From Pontibacter rufus (lineage in GTDB: Bacteria > Bacteroidota > Bacteroidia > Cytophagales > Hymenobacteraceae), in contig NZ_JADQDR010000009.1 in assembly GCF_015694705.1 (NCBI RefSeq), forward strand, positions 1 through 64,000: 64,000 nt of DNA. Reading direction: 5' to 3'. The stretch's first letter is position 1. The number at the start of each line of letters is the position of its first letter. The translations under genes were made by a program, and so were the position numbers. Shown here piece by piece: positions 54,079-63,151 of this stretch. The notes under the pieces were generated by a model, which was not told where the DNA came from, made no database searches, and was given only the letters and a program-made list of their open reading frames with translations.

Positions 54079-54381
54079 ATGAAAAAGAATAAGAAAAGAA
54101 TTTTTACAATGATAGCTGCAGGATTGGCCTTGTTGCTGACTGGTTGTGGTGGCAATAACGGTGATATGCCTGCAGAAGACGAATATCAGAATACAACAGA
54201 GAGCGCGCCCGAAGCAACAGATAATATCACGGGCTTCGGAAATATTGCAGATTCTGTTTCTGCCGATTCCTCCATGCAGCAGACCGGTGCTGCTTCTGAT
54301 TCAGCGGGTGCGGATACAACCGGTACAACCAGTGGCTCAACTACTGGTACCACTACTTCAGAAACTACCACCGGCGACTGA
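54079..54381 (+). CDS. Small Thr/Ser-rich lipoprotein
   Basis: 100 aa. Lipoprotein signal with lipidated C23 (ALLLTGC). The mature part has no predicted fold: acidic at first, then TTGTTSGSTTGTTTSETTTGD, almost all Thr, Ser and Gly. It could be a surface-exposed linker-like lipoprotein. It is followed by a strong terminator. It begins a group of hydrophilic low-complexity proteins reaching to 56900. No homology is recognised. Confidence 0.7.
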   Translation: MKKNKKRIFTMIAAGLALLLTGCGGNNGDMPAEDEYQNTTESAPEATDNITGFGNIADSVSADSSMQQTGAASDSAGADTTGTTSGSTTGTTTSETTTGD

Positions 54382-54409
54382 CAGGCCTCTACGAGGTAAA
54401 GTTTAAAAC

Positions 54410-54444
54410 AAAGCGTGCAGCAATAATCATTGCTGCACGCTTTT
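54410..54444. terminator. Bidirectional terminator
   Basis: 15-bp stem AAAGCGTGCAGCAAT with its exact complement, a 4-nt loop and flanking A/T runs, between converging genes. Confidence 0.9.
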
Positions 54445-54474
54445 CTGTATTACAGCGCTAAACTGATTCAAAAC

Positions 54475-54723
54475 TTAATGGCTTCCGGCGCTGCTGCCTA
54501 CATCCTGGCCACCGTCCTGTACGTCGGCGCTGCCTCTGCTGCCACTTTTCTGAGAAGGAGCGCCACCTACTCGGCCCTCCATGATATCTTCTTCACTTAT
54601 ATCATCACTGGCTTCGGGGGTAGGATGTATGTTGGGCACTTTGTTGCCTTTATTTAAGGTTTTGTTTACATCCTCGTCTTTCAGCATGCCTGTTTTTTTG
54701 TCGTTTTCCTTATTCGTGCTCAT
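54475..54723 (-). CDS. Short hydrophilic disordered protein
   Basis: 82 aa, no hydrophobic stretch. Lys/Asp/Asn-rich start (STNKENDKKTGMLKDEDVNKT), then Glu/Asp (EASDDISEEDIMEG) and a Gly/Ser-rich tail (APSQKSGSRGSAD). It looks like a hydrophilin-type stress protein. It stands at the head of the low-complexity cluster and is in the same direction as the 216-aa gene, 76 bp downstream of it. The function is a guess from composition. Confidence 0.7.
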   Translation of the reverse strand: MSTNKENDKKTGMLKDEDVNKTLNKGNKVPNIHPTPEASDDISEEDIMEGRVGGAPSQKSGSRGSADVQDGGQDVGSSAGSH

Positions 54724-54799
54724 TGTTTTCTTCTTTTATGGTGAATAACGGCCGGCCTTTATCTGCCGGCAACTTTACTTAAGAGTATTAACTGTGTTT

Positions 54800-55450
54800 C
54801 TACCGACCCAGCGGTCTGAAGTCATCCTGATGTCTTCGCCGTTCGCGTTCGTTGTAAAAGTCCGGGTGGCGGCTGCTATAGTTGCCATGGTAGCTGTGGT
54901 GATGCCCCGTCAGGGGATCATAATAATTGTCTTTGTCATGATTGTAGTTGCTGGTACCATCGTAGCCATAGCTGAGCGAACCGGCCATGTTGCCATAGTT
55001 TTCGCCGCTTCCGCTTCTGTAATGATCGGGGCCATAATCCGGGTTAAAGTTTCCGAGTCCCGAATGGCCTTCTCCTTCATAGCGGTTGCTGTACCTGTCT
55101 GTATTCCTGTCAGAATATCGATCATAGCTGCCGCTATTGTTGCGGTATTGATTGCTGTTACTGCCACCTTGCTGGTAACGGCTGTTACGATCCTGTGCGC
55201 TCCAATCGTTCTGATAAGCGCCGCCCCGGTCCCGCCCAAAATCGCGGCTGTTGCCCGGATTGTCGGCCCGCCTGTAAGGATGCCGGTTTCTGTCGAAGCC
55301 GTCGTAGGTGGTTTCGTTGCGGTCTGCGCTTTTGTTGTCGAAGCGGTAGGCCCCTCTGTATCTGTCCTCATCTACGGGCTGATCATCTCTGCCTGAGTGA
55401 TTTCTGTTATCCGTATACCCGGTTCTATTATACCAATCGTTTCCTTTCAT
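54800..55450 (-). CDS. Tyr/Asn/Arg/Asp/Gly-rich low-complexity protein 1
   Basis: 216 aa. Very few Leu/Ile/Val and no Cys; dominated by Tyr, Asn, Arg, Asp, Gly and Ser (for example RYGRD-type and NNSGSYDRYSDRN stretches). A His-rich patch is near 175 (GHHHSYH). There is no signal peptide and no fold is recognisable. The composition suits a disordered protein that could phase-separate through Tyr-Arg contacts. Two divergently coded relatives follow at 55589 and 56340. An antisense frame on the plus strand encodes a hydrophobic sequence but is a shadow of this composition. Confidence 0.72.
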   Translation of the reverse strand: MKGNDWYNRTGYTDNRNHSGRDDQPVDEDRYRGAYRFDNKSADRNETTYDGFDRNRHPYRRADNPGNSRDFGRDRGGAYQNDWSAQDRNSRYQQGGSNSNQYRNNSGSYDRYSDRNTDRYSNRYEGEGHSGLGNFNPDYGPDHYRSGSGENYGNMAGSLSYGYDGTSNYNHDKDNYYDPLTGHHHSYHGNYSSRHPDFYNERERRRHQDDFRPLGR

Positions 55451-55588
55451 AGTCGTAGTTCTTATTTGGTTATACCTTTTTAACGGCTGCGCGTGCTGGG
55501 GGTTTAAGTATAGCCGCTAACCCAAGCACCCGTACCTCCCGTACATAAGAACAGTGTAACGAGTTATTTACCAAACAAACCCTAAGCT

Positions 55589-56287
55589 ATGAGAAACAGA
55601 AATGATAATGCCGGCAACAACCGCTATGGCCGAGATTTTGATGATGCCCGCTGGCTGCATGGCCATCACCACGGCCAGAATTCAGACCGCGGCAACTATA
55701 CAGTAGATACACATTTTAACCGCGGCCAGGGAGATAATTCCTATAGCCAGTACGGCGACCCAAGCAGTTATAACAGCAATGCCGATCAGAGCCGGATGTC
55801 ACCGCAGGGGCGCTTTCAGGCAGGCGGCGCACCATACAGCGGTGAAGATTATACCCGCAACAGCCACAGCAGCAATCCCTATGGTATGACGTATACGCCC
55901 GATGACGATTATAACTCATCACGGCATTACGATGCACGGGCAGATTACAGCAACCGGGATTATGATGATCTACGGCGCCAGGGAGAATCAGATTACAGGT
56001 ATCGGATGGCCGATGAACGCTTCGGGCACGAGATGCGACGCGGAAATGATAATGGCCGGTGGGCCAGTGATTCACGCAGCGACTATGAGTCGTACAGACG
56101 CTATGAAAAAGGCAACCCTGACTACGACAATGATTATACTACCGGCTTTGCAGGCCGCAACTATGCACCAGGCGAAACTCACTACGGCGAAGGCAGCTAT
56201 TACAGCAACCTGGACCGGTGGAACAACGGCCACAGCGACAACCGCCGTGACCGCTACGATGAGGGAAATAGAAACCAAAACAGGTAA
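55589..56287 (+). CDS. Tyr/Asn/Arg/Asp/Gly-rich low-complexity protein 2
   Basis: 232 aa, similar in composition to its neighbours: start MRNRNDNAGNNRYGRDFDD, His patch GHHHG near 25, and many Y-x-(N/R/S) and RYD units. About one residue in nine is Tyr; aliphatic residues are rare. No domain is recognised. It is in the same orientation as the third copy (52 bp gap, probably co-transcribed) and divergent from the first copy. It is likely a stress-related disordered protein (inference). Confidence 0.72.
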   Translation: MRNRNDNAGNNRYGRDFDDARWLHGHHHGQNSDRGNYTVDTHFNRGQGDNSYSQYGDPSSYNSNADQSRMSPQGRFQAGGAPYSGEDYTRNSHSSNPYGMTYTPDDDYNSSRHYDARADYSNRDYDDLRRQGESDYRYRMADERFGHEMRRGNDNGRWASDSRSDYESYRRYEKGNPDYDNDYTTGFAGRNYAPGETHYGEGSYYSNLDRWNNGHSDNRRDRYDEGNRNQNR

Positions 56288-56339
56288 CTAAAAAAGTTTA
56301 ATCTGCAGCAACTAACTGCTGCGCTATACTTAAACAGCT

Positions 56340-56900
56340 ATGAGAAATAACAGAGAAGAAAATTATAGAAACTATAACCGCCGGAATTTTGATGAGCGGA
56401 ATAATTATAACGGCAACGATTATTTTTACGGCAGGCAGGAGAGCTATCGAAGAGACAGCACCTATGACCCCGGACCTTACCGGCCGCAGCGAGAGCCGGG
56501 CTACGACAGAATAGGAGGGGACGGAGATGTGAGCCATAACCCTAATCGGTATAAAGCGATGTATGACACTGCCAATTATTCGGATGAGCCCCGCAAATTT
56601 GATTACGGGCTGCCTTACGGAACAGAAAGCAATGACCTGAGCAGAATAGAACGCTTCCCGGACGACTACGAGCCGCGCAGCTACCGCTACAGCCAGGGAT
56701 ATAACCCTAACTACGACAACCCGGAAGAAGGCGACAGGTATCGTGACTTTGACAGCCGGGGCAACCATGGTTTCCGCCATGATGCGGCTTACGGCAACCA
56801 AGATGAGTTCCTGGACTTCGGCAACGACCATTACGGCAGCCGTGACCGAACTAATAACGACCGTAACTATGGTTACATGGGCGGGTACAACCGTTATTAA
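56340..56900 (+). CDS. Tyr/Asn/Arg/Asp/Gly-rich low-complexity protein 3
   Basis: 186 aa. By hand count 26 residues (about 14 percent) are Tyr; no Cys and no Trp. It starts MRNNREENYRNYNRRNFDE, and repeated YxxNY/RYRDF/DDYE units run to the end (NYGYMGGYNRY). No signal peptide and no known fold. It probably forms one transcript with the 232-aa gene. The gene ends at an octamer-framed terminator. Function is unknown; it is a candidate scaffold for condensates, biofilm or dry-stress protection, from composition alone. Confidence 0.72.
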   Translation: MRNNREENYRNYNRRNFDERNNYNGNDYFYGRQESYRRDSTYDPGPYRPQREPGYDRIGGDGDVSHNPNRYKAMYDTANYSDEPRKFDYGLPYGTESNDLSRIERFPDDYEPRSYRYSQGYNPNYDNPEEGDRYRDFDSRGNHGFRHDAAYGNQDEFLDFGNDHYGSRDRTNNDRNYGYMGGYNRY

Positions 56901-56930
56901 GTATACTTGGATGCCTCAGCATGCATCATT

Positions 56931-56980
56931 AGTATAAAACAAAATGCCGTGGCAGCTGCTACGGCATTTTGTTTTATACT
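56931..56980. terminator. Bidirectional terminator framed by AGTATAA inverted pair
   Basis: Perfect 20-bp arms with a 10-nt loop. The stem is CAAAATGCCGT extended by AAAA and AGTATAA outward. It lies between the converging low-complexity protein and AI-2E transporter genes. The heptamer AGTATAA is kept in both arms although the eighth base is T. Confidence 0.9.
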
Positions 56981-57029
56981 GCTTTTCCAGCAGTTGTGCA
57001 GTGTTTTGTCAGTATTATACTTATTAAAG

Positions 57030-58088
57030 CTACAGAGGCGCTTTGTAGCGCTTCGGAATCTCGTCGCCGAGCAGTTTGCCCCAGGGATGGAGGTGTTCAA
57101 TCCTGTCAAAAATAATTTTTAACACCGCTACGAAAGGTATGGACAGAAACATGCCCGACACGCCCCACAATGCCCCGCCCAGCAGCACCGCCAGAATCGA
57201 TACCAGTGCGTTGATTTGTACTTTGGAAGAAACAATACGCGGAACAAGTATATTATTATCGATAAACTGTATAACGATGTATGCTCCCACAATGGCAAGT
57301 TGTGTGGTATAACCATCTGTGGTGATGGTTGCAATGAGTACGGGCAGCAATATGGCAATCAGGCCGCCGATGTACGGAATCATGTTGAGGATGGCGCCGA
57401 TTACGCCCAGCAGAATAGCATACCGGACACCGAGCAGCAACAGTGCCGTGGAGTTAAGTACCGCTACAATGGCAGCTTCTATCAGCAAACCCACAATGTA
57501 GCTCTGCACCGCCGATTTGGTTTCGTGTAAGATGGCCGCCACGTTGCTGGTGTTCTTCTTGGAAAACACCTCATAAAGAAAATTTAATATCAGCGGCTTG
57601 TACAGGAGTAGTAGGAAAATATAAACCGGTAGCAGGAACAGGACGCTGAACATGCCCAATGCCCCGCTAAGTGTTTGCCCTACCAGTGCGCTGCTGCTGT
57701 TTGCCGCCTCTCTTACCAGCTCCATCTGTTTTTCGATAGTGATTCCGAAAGTAGTTTCAATCCAGGTGTTCAGGTTGGCAAGTATGAGGCTGAAGCGCTC
57801 TTTTAGTTGCGGTATCATTTCTCCGAACTGGATAATCTGTGAGGAGAGAAAGTACAGCAATCCCGCTACCAGGAGTATGGCGATGAGGAGGGTTAGCGTA
57901 ATAGCCAGCAGCTTCGGCAGCCTGAGCCTCTGCAGCCGGTTGTAAAGCGGGTTGAGCAGAATAGCCAGCAACAGCGAAAAAGCCAGTGGCACCAGGATAT
58001 CGGAGAGCAGGTAAAGTACATATACCAGCAGGAACAGGCCGAACAGGATGGTGGTACTCTTCTTGTAAAATGGTTCAGACGATGTCAT
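57030..58088 (-). CDS. AI-2E family transporter (PerM-like)
   Basis: 352-aa inner-membrane protein with about eight hydrophobic helices. Family marks: LVPLAFSLLLAILLNPLYNRLQR near 30-52, a soluble loop near 80-130, and GVRYAILLGVIGAILNMIPYIGGLIAILLPV near 220-250. GVSGMFLSIPFVAVLKIIFDR lies at the end. Members export AI-2 or act as Na+/H+ antiporters and pH or osmotic stress transporters; no luxS is seen nearby, so a stress or ion role is more likely. It is 88 bp downstream of the DUF2382 gene in the same direction. Confidence 0.93.
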   Translation of the reverse strand: MTSSEPFYKKSTTILFGLFLLVYVLYLLSDILVPLAFSLLLAILLNPLYNRLQRLRLPKLLAITLTLLIAILLVAGLLYFLSSQIIQFGEMIPQLKERFSLILANLNTWIETTFGITIEKQMELVREAANSSSALVGQTLSGALGMFSVLFLLPVYIFLLLLYKPLILNFLYEVFSKKNTSNVAAILHETKSAVQSYIVGLLIEAAIVAVLNSTALLLLGVRYAILLGVIGAILNMIPYIGGLIAILLPVLIATITTDGYTTQLAIVGAYIVIQFIDNNILVPRIVSSKVQINALVSILAVLLGGALWGVSGMFLSIPFVAVLKIIFDRIEHLHPWGKLLGDEIPKRYKAPL

Positions 58089-58176
58089 TTATCTTTGTAT
58101 GATCATTAAAGAAGCGGCAGCCTGTTGCCGGGCTGCCGCTTTCTAAATAAAATATATGTATTGCTGTCATTAAGCC

Positions 58177-59004
58177 CTACAAACCAGCTGGCCTGTTGCG
58201 CTCATCCGTCCTGTTCAGGTTGTCATCCTCGCGGATGTTCTCAATATCAACGTCGGTTTTGCGCACGGTGCCTCTGATGTTCTCTTCCCGCTCTTCAACT
58301 TCTTTGCCTACATTAATTTCCTCTACCACGCGTGCTTCTTTGTTCACAACCGGCACCTCGGCATGTTCCGTCATCTCGATGTCACCTTCTTTAAAGTTGG
58401 CCAAATCTGCTTCGGAAGCCGGGCGGTTTACCGGATTACGCTCTACCCATACGTGTTCTTCACGCAGGCGCAGATGCTCTTCTACAGGCCGCTCCACAAT
58501 GCGGCTGCGCACGCGCACACCACCTGTTTCTACGTCCCGCTTGCCTACCTGCATGTTCTCTTCAATTATTGGAATTACGGTATCGGCGCCAGCGGTAGCA
58601 GCAGTGCCGGCAATGCCTGCAGCACCTATAGTACCACTGCGGTACTGAGAGGCACGTTCGTCGATATCAACGGCGCCATGATCATCCAGTATGGCAGCGG
58701 CACGGGTAGCTTCTTCCTGGCTTTGGGCATGTACCGTTACAATAGAGCCACGCCTGGCTACCTCAGAATAATGGCTGTATCTGTCGTCGTCATCATCGCC
58801 TCCAAATAAGTTGCTGAAGAATTCGCTGATGCTGTCGGTGTGTTCCTCGCGGTGGGTATCTGTTGCGATGCCGCTGTTAACGTCAGCATCGGTTCTGTCT
58901 GATACATCTATATTGTTACGGCTGATGCCGCTGCGGGTAAGTTCGGCTACGGCAGACTGTGCCTCGCCTTTATTGTCGAAAATCCCTATTACTGTTTGTC
59001 CCAT
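58177..59004 (-). CDS. General stress protein 17M/YsnF-type DUF2382 protein
   Basis: 275 aa. The N-terminal domain (about 1-105) is of the general-stress 17M type (GQTVIGIFDNKGEAQSAVAEL). The C-terminal DUF2382/YsnF (AvaK) domain runs about 150-260, with VIPIIEENMQVGKRDVETGG and RSRIVERPVEEHLRLREEHV near the middle; it is highly charged and amphipathic. Such proteins are induced under salt, heat or desiccation stress and may coat membranes or nucleic acids. It sits with the low-complexity cluster and the AI-2E transporter, supporting a shared stress theme. Confidence 0.88.
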   Translation of the reverse strand: MGQTVIGIFDNKGEAQSAVAELTRSGISRNNIDVSDRTDADVNSGIATDTHREEHTDSISEFFSNLFGGDDDDDRYSHYSEVARRGSIVTVHAQSQEEATRAAAILDDHGAVDIDERASQYRSGTIGAAGIAGTAATAGADTVIPIIEENMQVGKRDVETGGVRVRSRIVERPVEEHLRLREEHVWVERNPVNRPASEADLANFKEGDIEMTEHAEVPVVNKEARVVEEINVGKEVEEREENIRGTVRKTDVDIENIREDDNLNRTDERNRPAGL

Positions 59005-59223
59005 AGAATTGTGGTCGTTTAAATTTCAGAATTCAATTAATACTTTTATGTATGTGATTAATACGGAGGGTTAAATTTATTGTTCGCATGTAAAATATTG
59101 ATTTTTAATACCTTATATTCTATATATTAATTTACCAGATGTATAAATCCGTGCCAGCTGTTCCCGGGTGAGATATCGCAAGTATAAAACCAAGATGGCA
59201 TAATATCCCGGTTTGCAGAACCC

Positions 59224-59270
59224 GTGTTAACAGCAAAGCCACCCATGGCGGATGGCTTTGCTGTTAACAC
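59224..59270. terminator. Large GTTAAC-ended hairpin after the permease
   Basis: 18-bp perfect arms (GTGTTAACAGCAAAGCCA and complement) with an 11-nt loop. It lies after the permease stop at 59388 on the minus strand. T tracts are poor, so it may end transcription only partly. The remaining 59005-59387 has one octamer (59180) and no gene. Confidence 0.7.
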
Positions 59271-59387
59271 ACATTGGTTGTCAGGCTGTAAACAAGCCCG
59301 CCACTTTTTGTTACCGAATTGCTTTTATACCTGGATGAATGGCTGCTTAAATTCGAAAATCAAGCGCACACGCAGGTATAAAAGCGC

Positions 59388-60848
59388 CTACGCTTTTGCG
59401 TTTAGTTTGCTATGCTTGCGGCCGTACGTAAAGTAAATAACAATACCCAGCACCATCCAGATAATGAGGCGCATCCATGTGTCGAAACCCAGGTTCACCA
59501 TCATGTAGCCGCATATCAGTATCCCCAGAATTGGTACCAGCGGCACCAGCGGTGTTTTAAAGGGGCGATGCAGGGAAGGATTGGTGCGACGGAGCACAAT
59601 TACGCCCGCACATACGATGACGAAAGCCAGCAATGTACCTATACTTACGAGTTCGCCCAGCAGGCCAATCGGGAAAATACCTGCTACAATAGCGGCAACT
59701 ACACCTGTCAGGATAGTGGTAACATATGGTGTACCGAATTTAGGATGTACCTTCCCGAATACCGGCGGCAGCAAACCATCGCGCGACATAGCGAAGAAGA
59801 TACGGGGCTGGCCCATCAGCAACACCAGTACCACCGAAGCCAGGCCGGCAGCAGCGCCCACACCCGTAAAGAAGTATAGCCACTGAAGGGCAGGACCGGC
59901 AGCAGCCAGCGCGACCAGCACCGGGTCTGGCACGTTCAGGTTTTTAAAAGAAGTAAGCCCTGTCAGCACCAGCGACATCAGAATATAAAGCAGTGTACAG
60001 ATACCAAGCGAAAGCAGCATCCCGATAGGCATGTCGCGCTGCGGGTTTTTGGCTTCCTGTGCGGCCGTGCTCACCGCATCAAAACCTATGTAGGAGAAAA
60101 ACACAATGGCTGCCCCTTGTACTACTCCCTGCCAGCCATACCTGGTGATGCCATCAGCAAAGGTCTCCTGTGCCGGGATAAAAGGATCCCAGTTGGCAGC
60201 GTCTACATACTGGAAGCCAAAACCGATAACGAGTAGCACAATGGCTACCTTTACAATTACAATCACGTTGTTGAAGCGGGCAGATTCCTGAATGCCAATC
60301 ACCAGCAGTGTCGTCATGGTCAGCACCAGTATAACGGCCGGCAGGTTGATGAAAGAGCCGGTAGTAGTAAAGCTGACGCCATCATAAGAAAGCGGAGCGC
60401 TGGCAACAGTGGCCGGAATAATGATACCCAGCGATTTCATCAGGCTCACGAAGTTGCCGCTCCAGCCCACCGCTACCGTAGCCGCGCCAAAGAGATACTC
60501 CAGCATCAGATCCCAGCCGATAATCCAGGCGATAAACTCGCCAAGCGTGGCATAGCCATAGGTATAGGCGCTGCCGGCAATCGGAATCATAGAGGCGAAT
60601 TCGGCGTAGCAGAGGCCGGCAAACAAGCACCCAAGGCCTGCAATAATAAACGAAATCACAATAGCCGGCCCGGCGGCATTGGCAGCTGCGGTACCTGTTA
60701 GTACGAATATACCTGCACCAATAATGGCTCCGATGCCGAGCATAGTAAGGTTGGTAGCGGTAAGGGTGCGCCTGAGCCCGTTCTCGCCACTCTCTGATTC
60801 CAGGATGAGCTTATCGACTGATTTAGTCGCAAAAATGTTTTTCGCCAT
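59388..60848 (-). CDS. APC superfamily amino acid permease 1
   Basis: 486-aa cytoplasmic-membrane transporter with about 12 helices. The substrate-binding start [27 protein letters not shown] near 34-60 has the GAGIF helix-1 break, and [25 protein letters not shown] near 86-110 is a cationic amino acid transporter (CAT) type pattern. [25 protein letters not shown] near 255 is also typical. It likely imports amino acids with protons; specificity is not deducible. The second permease at 61394 is a paralogue. Confidence 0.93.
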   Translation of the reverse strand: MAKNIFATKSVDKLILESESGENGLRRTLTATNLTMLGIGAIIGAGIFVLTGTAAANAAGPAIVISFIIAGLGCLFAGLCYAEFASMIPIAGSAYTYGYATLGEFIAWIIGWDLMLEYLFGAATVAVGWSGNFVSLMKSLGIIIPATVASAPLSYDGVSFTTTGSFINLPAVILVLTMTTLLVIGIQESARFNNVIVIVKVAIVLLVIGFGFQYVDAANWDPFIPAQETFADGITRYGWQGVVQGAAIVFFSYIGFDAVSTAAQEAKNPQRDMPIGMLLSLGICTLLYILMSLVLTGLTSFKNLNVPDPVLVALAAAGPALQWLYFFTGVGAAAGLASVVLVLLMGQPRIFFAMSRDGLLPPVFGKVHPKFGTPYVTTILTGVVAAIVAGIFPIGLLGELVSIGTLLAFVIVCAGVIVLRRTNPSLHRPFKTPLVPLVPILGILICGYMMVNLGFDTWMRLIIWMVLGIVIYFTYGRKHSKLNAKA

Positions 60849-61038
60849 AGATGTATTTTTAAGTAAGAAAGCTATAAATGTTTATATTAGGTTTGGCTTT
60901 ACATGTAAACAGCCGCCATAGGTATAAAGCGCTGCTAGTAAGCTGGTTTAAGAAGATCCGACATTATCCTGAAGGCTCTCCTTTAATAGGAGTCTCAGGA
61001 CAAGGAGAAAGAAGCGCTATACAGGAGAGTAATAATGG

Positions 61039-61377
61039 TTAAGGCGCATTAGGAAGTATGCGGAACCGGCTTGATGGGGATATGAAACTGCATTTATAGC
61101 CTGCCGGATTTCGGCCAAAGGCATTGGGATGGTGTAATGGCAGATGCCGGAGTTGTAGTGGCAAAGGGATCGCCTTGTCCAAAGCCTGAATTGTGCTTTG
61201 TGGCAGCTTTTGCTCCAGCCAGGCTACCGAATGCGGTGGCAGATCTGGGGTAAGTTGTTCTGTTAATGAAGCACGTAATGTGATGTCCGGCACCTCCGTA
61301 TTTGCCTTTAAAACAGCAGAAAAGCACAGCATTGCCATCCATAATAGCAGAAGCGGGTAGAGTTTAGTGCTTTTCAT
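61039..61377 (-). CDS. Small secreted protein between the permeases
   Basis: 112 aa. A signal peptide (LLLLWMAMLCFSAVLKA, to about 25) is clear; the mature part is Pro/Leu/His-rich (LPQSTIQALDKAIPLPLQLRHLPLH near 60-85) without a known fold. It starts 17 bp after the second permease gene stop, so it is likely in the same transcript. No homology is recognised. It may not be translated; the signal peptide is the main evidence. Confidence 0.5.
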   Translation of the reverse strand: MKSTKLYPLLLLWMAMLCFSAVLKANTEVPDITLRASLTEQLTPDLPPHSVAWLEQKLPQSTIQALDKAIPLPLQLRHLPLHHPNAFGRNPAGYKCSFISPSSRFRILPNAP

Positions 61378-61393
61378 TTTCCGGACGTTACAT

Positions 61394-63151
61394 TCAGACT
61401 TTTACAGCTTCTTTGTTGTTGGCTATTTTGCTGTGGCTGTAGCCATAGAAGAAGTAGATGATAAGCCCCAGTACCAGCCAGATCAGGAAGCGGCTCCAGT
61501 TAGTGATACCTAGTTCCGTCATCAGGTATAGGTTGGTGAGCAGGCCCAGCACCGGAATCAGGGACATGTTGCGCATAAAAGTGAGCACCGTAACCACAGC
61601 AGTTACTACAAAAAAGCCCAGCAGCGGAATCTTATGTTTGAACACCTCCCAGCCGCTCTCGGTGCCGTTGCTCATACTTAGAAAAGTGTCTATTCCTTCA
61701 CGGTTATACACGAACAGTATCCCCAGCCCGGCCAGCATCAGCAGCGGCAGAATATACTTGCCGTTAATGTAAGGTACCCGAAAAACCTTTTTGCCTGCGG
61801 GTACCTCGTGGTAATCTTCCTGAACCAGCACGCCGCCGCACACCAGCACAAAGGCAAACAGGGTGCCTATACTTGTCAGATCCGTCACCTCTGTCAGGTT
61901 CATAAACAGGGCAGGCACCGCCACAACGAAACCTGTTACGATGGTGGCGAAATAAGGGGTTTTATACTTGGGGTGAATTCTGGAAAAGGCTTTTGGCAGC
62001 AGGCCATCGCGGCTCATGCTCATCCAGATGCGCGGCTGGCCGTATTGGAATACCAGCAGCACGCTGGCCATGGCAATGATGGCGCTTACCGCCACAATCC
62101 CCGCAATCACATCGAGGTTAACGCGGGAGAAAACAAAAGACAGCGGATCTCCCACGGCCAGTTCGTTGTAGGGCACCATGCCCGTGAGCACCAACGCGAT
62201 AATCACATATAGAAAGGTACAAAGCAGCAGGGCAATAATCATGGCGCGTGGCAGGTCGCGTTGCGGGTTTTCGCATTCTTCTGCCGTGGTAGAAATAGCG
62301 TCGAAGCCGATATAGGCAAAAAACACAGCCGAAACGCCTTTCATAATACCACTTACGCCATTTGGGGCAAAGGGGCTCCAGTTATCGGGATTTACATAGA
62401 AAGCGCCCACGGCTATCACAATAAAAATAACAATGAGCTTGAGCAGCACCAGCAGGTTGGCGGTGCGCTTGGATTCTTTTACGCCCACATACACCAGGTA
62501 CGTAATAAGCGCCGTGATGCCCAGCGCCGGAAAGTCAGCAATAAGCTTGATGCCGCCCAAGGCAGGTGCATTTTGCCAGGCCAGGTAAGCTTCCTGTATG
62601 TTAAAAGGCAGTGATGCAAGCGCATTACCCTGCGCCAGTTGCGCAATGGCTTCCTGGTAGCCGCGCGAAGCGCTCAGGTAATCCATGGTCAGGTATTGCG
62701 GCAGCCCCAGGCCAATGCCGTCGAGGACAGCCGTAAAATAATCAGACCACGAAATAGCCACCGCAATGTTGCCGATAGCATACTCCATCAGCAAATCCCA
62801 GCCGATAATCCAGGCTACCAACTCCCCGAAAGAGGCATAAGCATACGTATAGGCGCTACCGGAAACCGGGATAGACGAAGCAAACTGCGCATAACACAAG
62901 GCCGAAAAACCACAGGCAATGGCGGTAAAAATAAAAAGCAGCGAAACGGCCGGCCCGCCTGCCGAACTGGCATTGCCGATGGTGCTGAAAATACCCGCGC
63001 CAATAATGGCGGCGATGCCAAATGCCACAAGGTCTTTGAGCCGCAGGGTACGCACCAGGTCGGTGCCGGCTATCTCGCCGTCATCTTTGTAGTCAGAAAG
63101 CATGGCCGACGCATTTTTACGGCGCCGGATGTTTTTGAGCAGTTCGTTCAT
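61394..63151 (-). CDS. APC superfamily amino acid permease 2
   Basis: 585-aa paralogue of the permease at 59388, same CAT-type marks: [24 protein letters not shown] near 48-70, YAQFASSIPVSGSAYTYAYASFGEL near 95-120, and FFAYIGFDAISTTAEECENPQRDLP. It differs by an insertion of about 60 residues between helices (LDGIGLGLPQYLTMDYLSASRGYQEA near 150-215) and extra C-terminal helices. I use the ATG at 63151 (MNELLKNIRRRK); a TTG 6 bp upstream is equally in frame. It probably serves amino acid uptake with a different specificity. Confidence 0.93.
   Translation of the reverse strand: MNELLKNIRRRKNASAMLSDYKDDGEIAGTDLVRTLRLKDLVAFGIAAIIGAGIFSTIGNASSAGGPAVSLLFIFTAIACGFSALCYAQFASSIPVSGSAYTYAYASFGELVAWIIGWDLLMEYAIGNIAVAISWSDYFTAVLDGIGLGLPQYLTMDYLSASRGYQEAIAQLAQGNALASLPFNIQEAYLAWQNAPALGGIKLIADFPALGITALITYLVYVGVKESKRTANLLVLLKLIVIFIVIAVGAFYVNPDNWSPFAPNGVSGIMKGVSAVFFAYIGFDAISTTAEECENPQRDLPRAMIIALLLCTFLYVIIALVLTGMVPYNELAVGDPLSFVFSRVNLDVIAGIVAVSAIIAMASVLLVFQYGQPRIWMSMSRDGLLPKAFSRIHPKYKTPYFATIVTGFVVAVPALFMNLTEVTDLTSIGTLFAFVLVCGGVLVQEDYHEVPAGKKVFRVPYINGKYILPLLMLAGLGILFVYNREGIDTFLSMSNGTESGWEVFKHKIPLLGFFVVTAVVTVLTFMRNMSLIPVLGLLTNLYLMTELGITNWSRFLIWLVLGLIIYFFYGYSHSKIANNKEAVKV

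Noticed and set aside
54794-55396. Hydrophobic Val/Ala/Ile-rich 200-aa reading frame on the plus strand
   Set aside because: It is antisense to the Tyr/Asn/Arg-rich protein; its odd hydrophobic text follows from that gene's codons. No start signal or homologue is seen.
56298-56831. Hydrophobic minus-strand frame over low-complexity protein 3
   Set aside because: Same effect: the complement of Tyr/Asn/Arg/Asp codons reads as Val/Ile/Ala. Not a gene.
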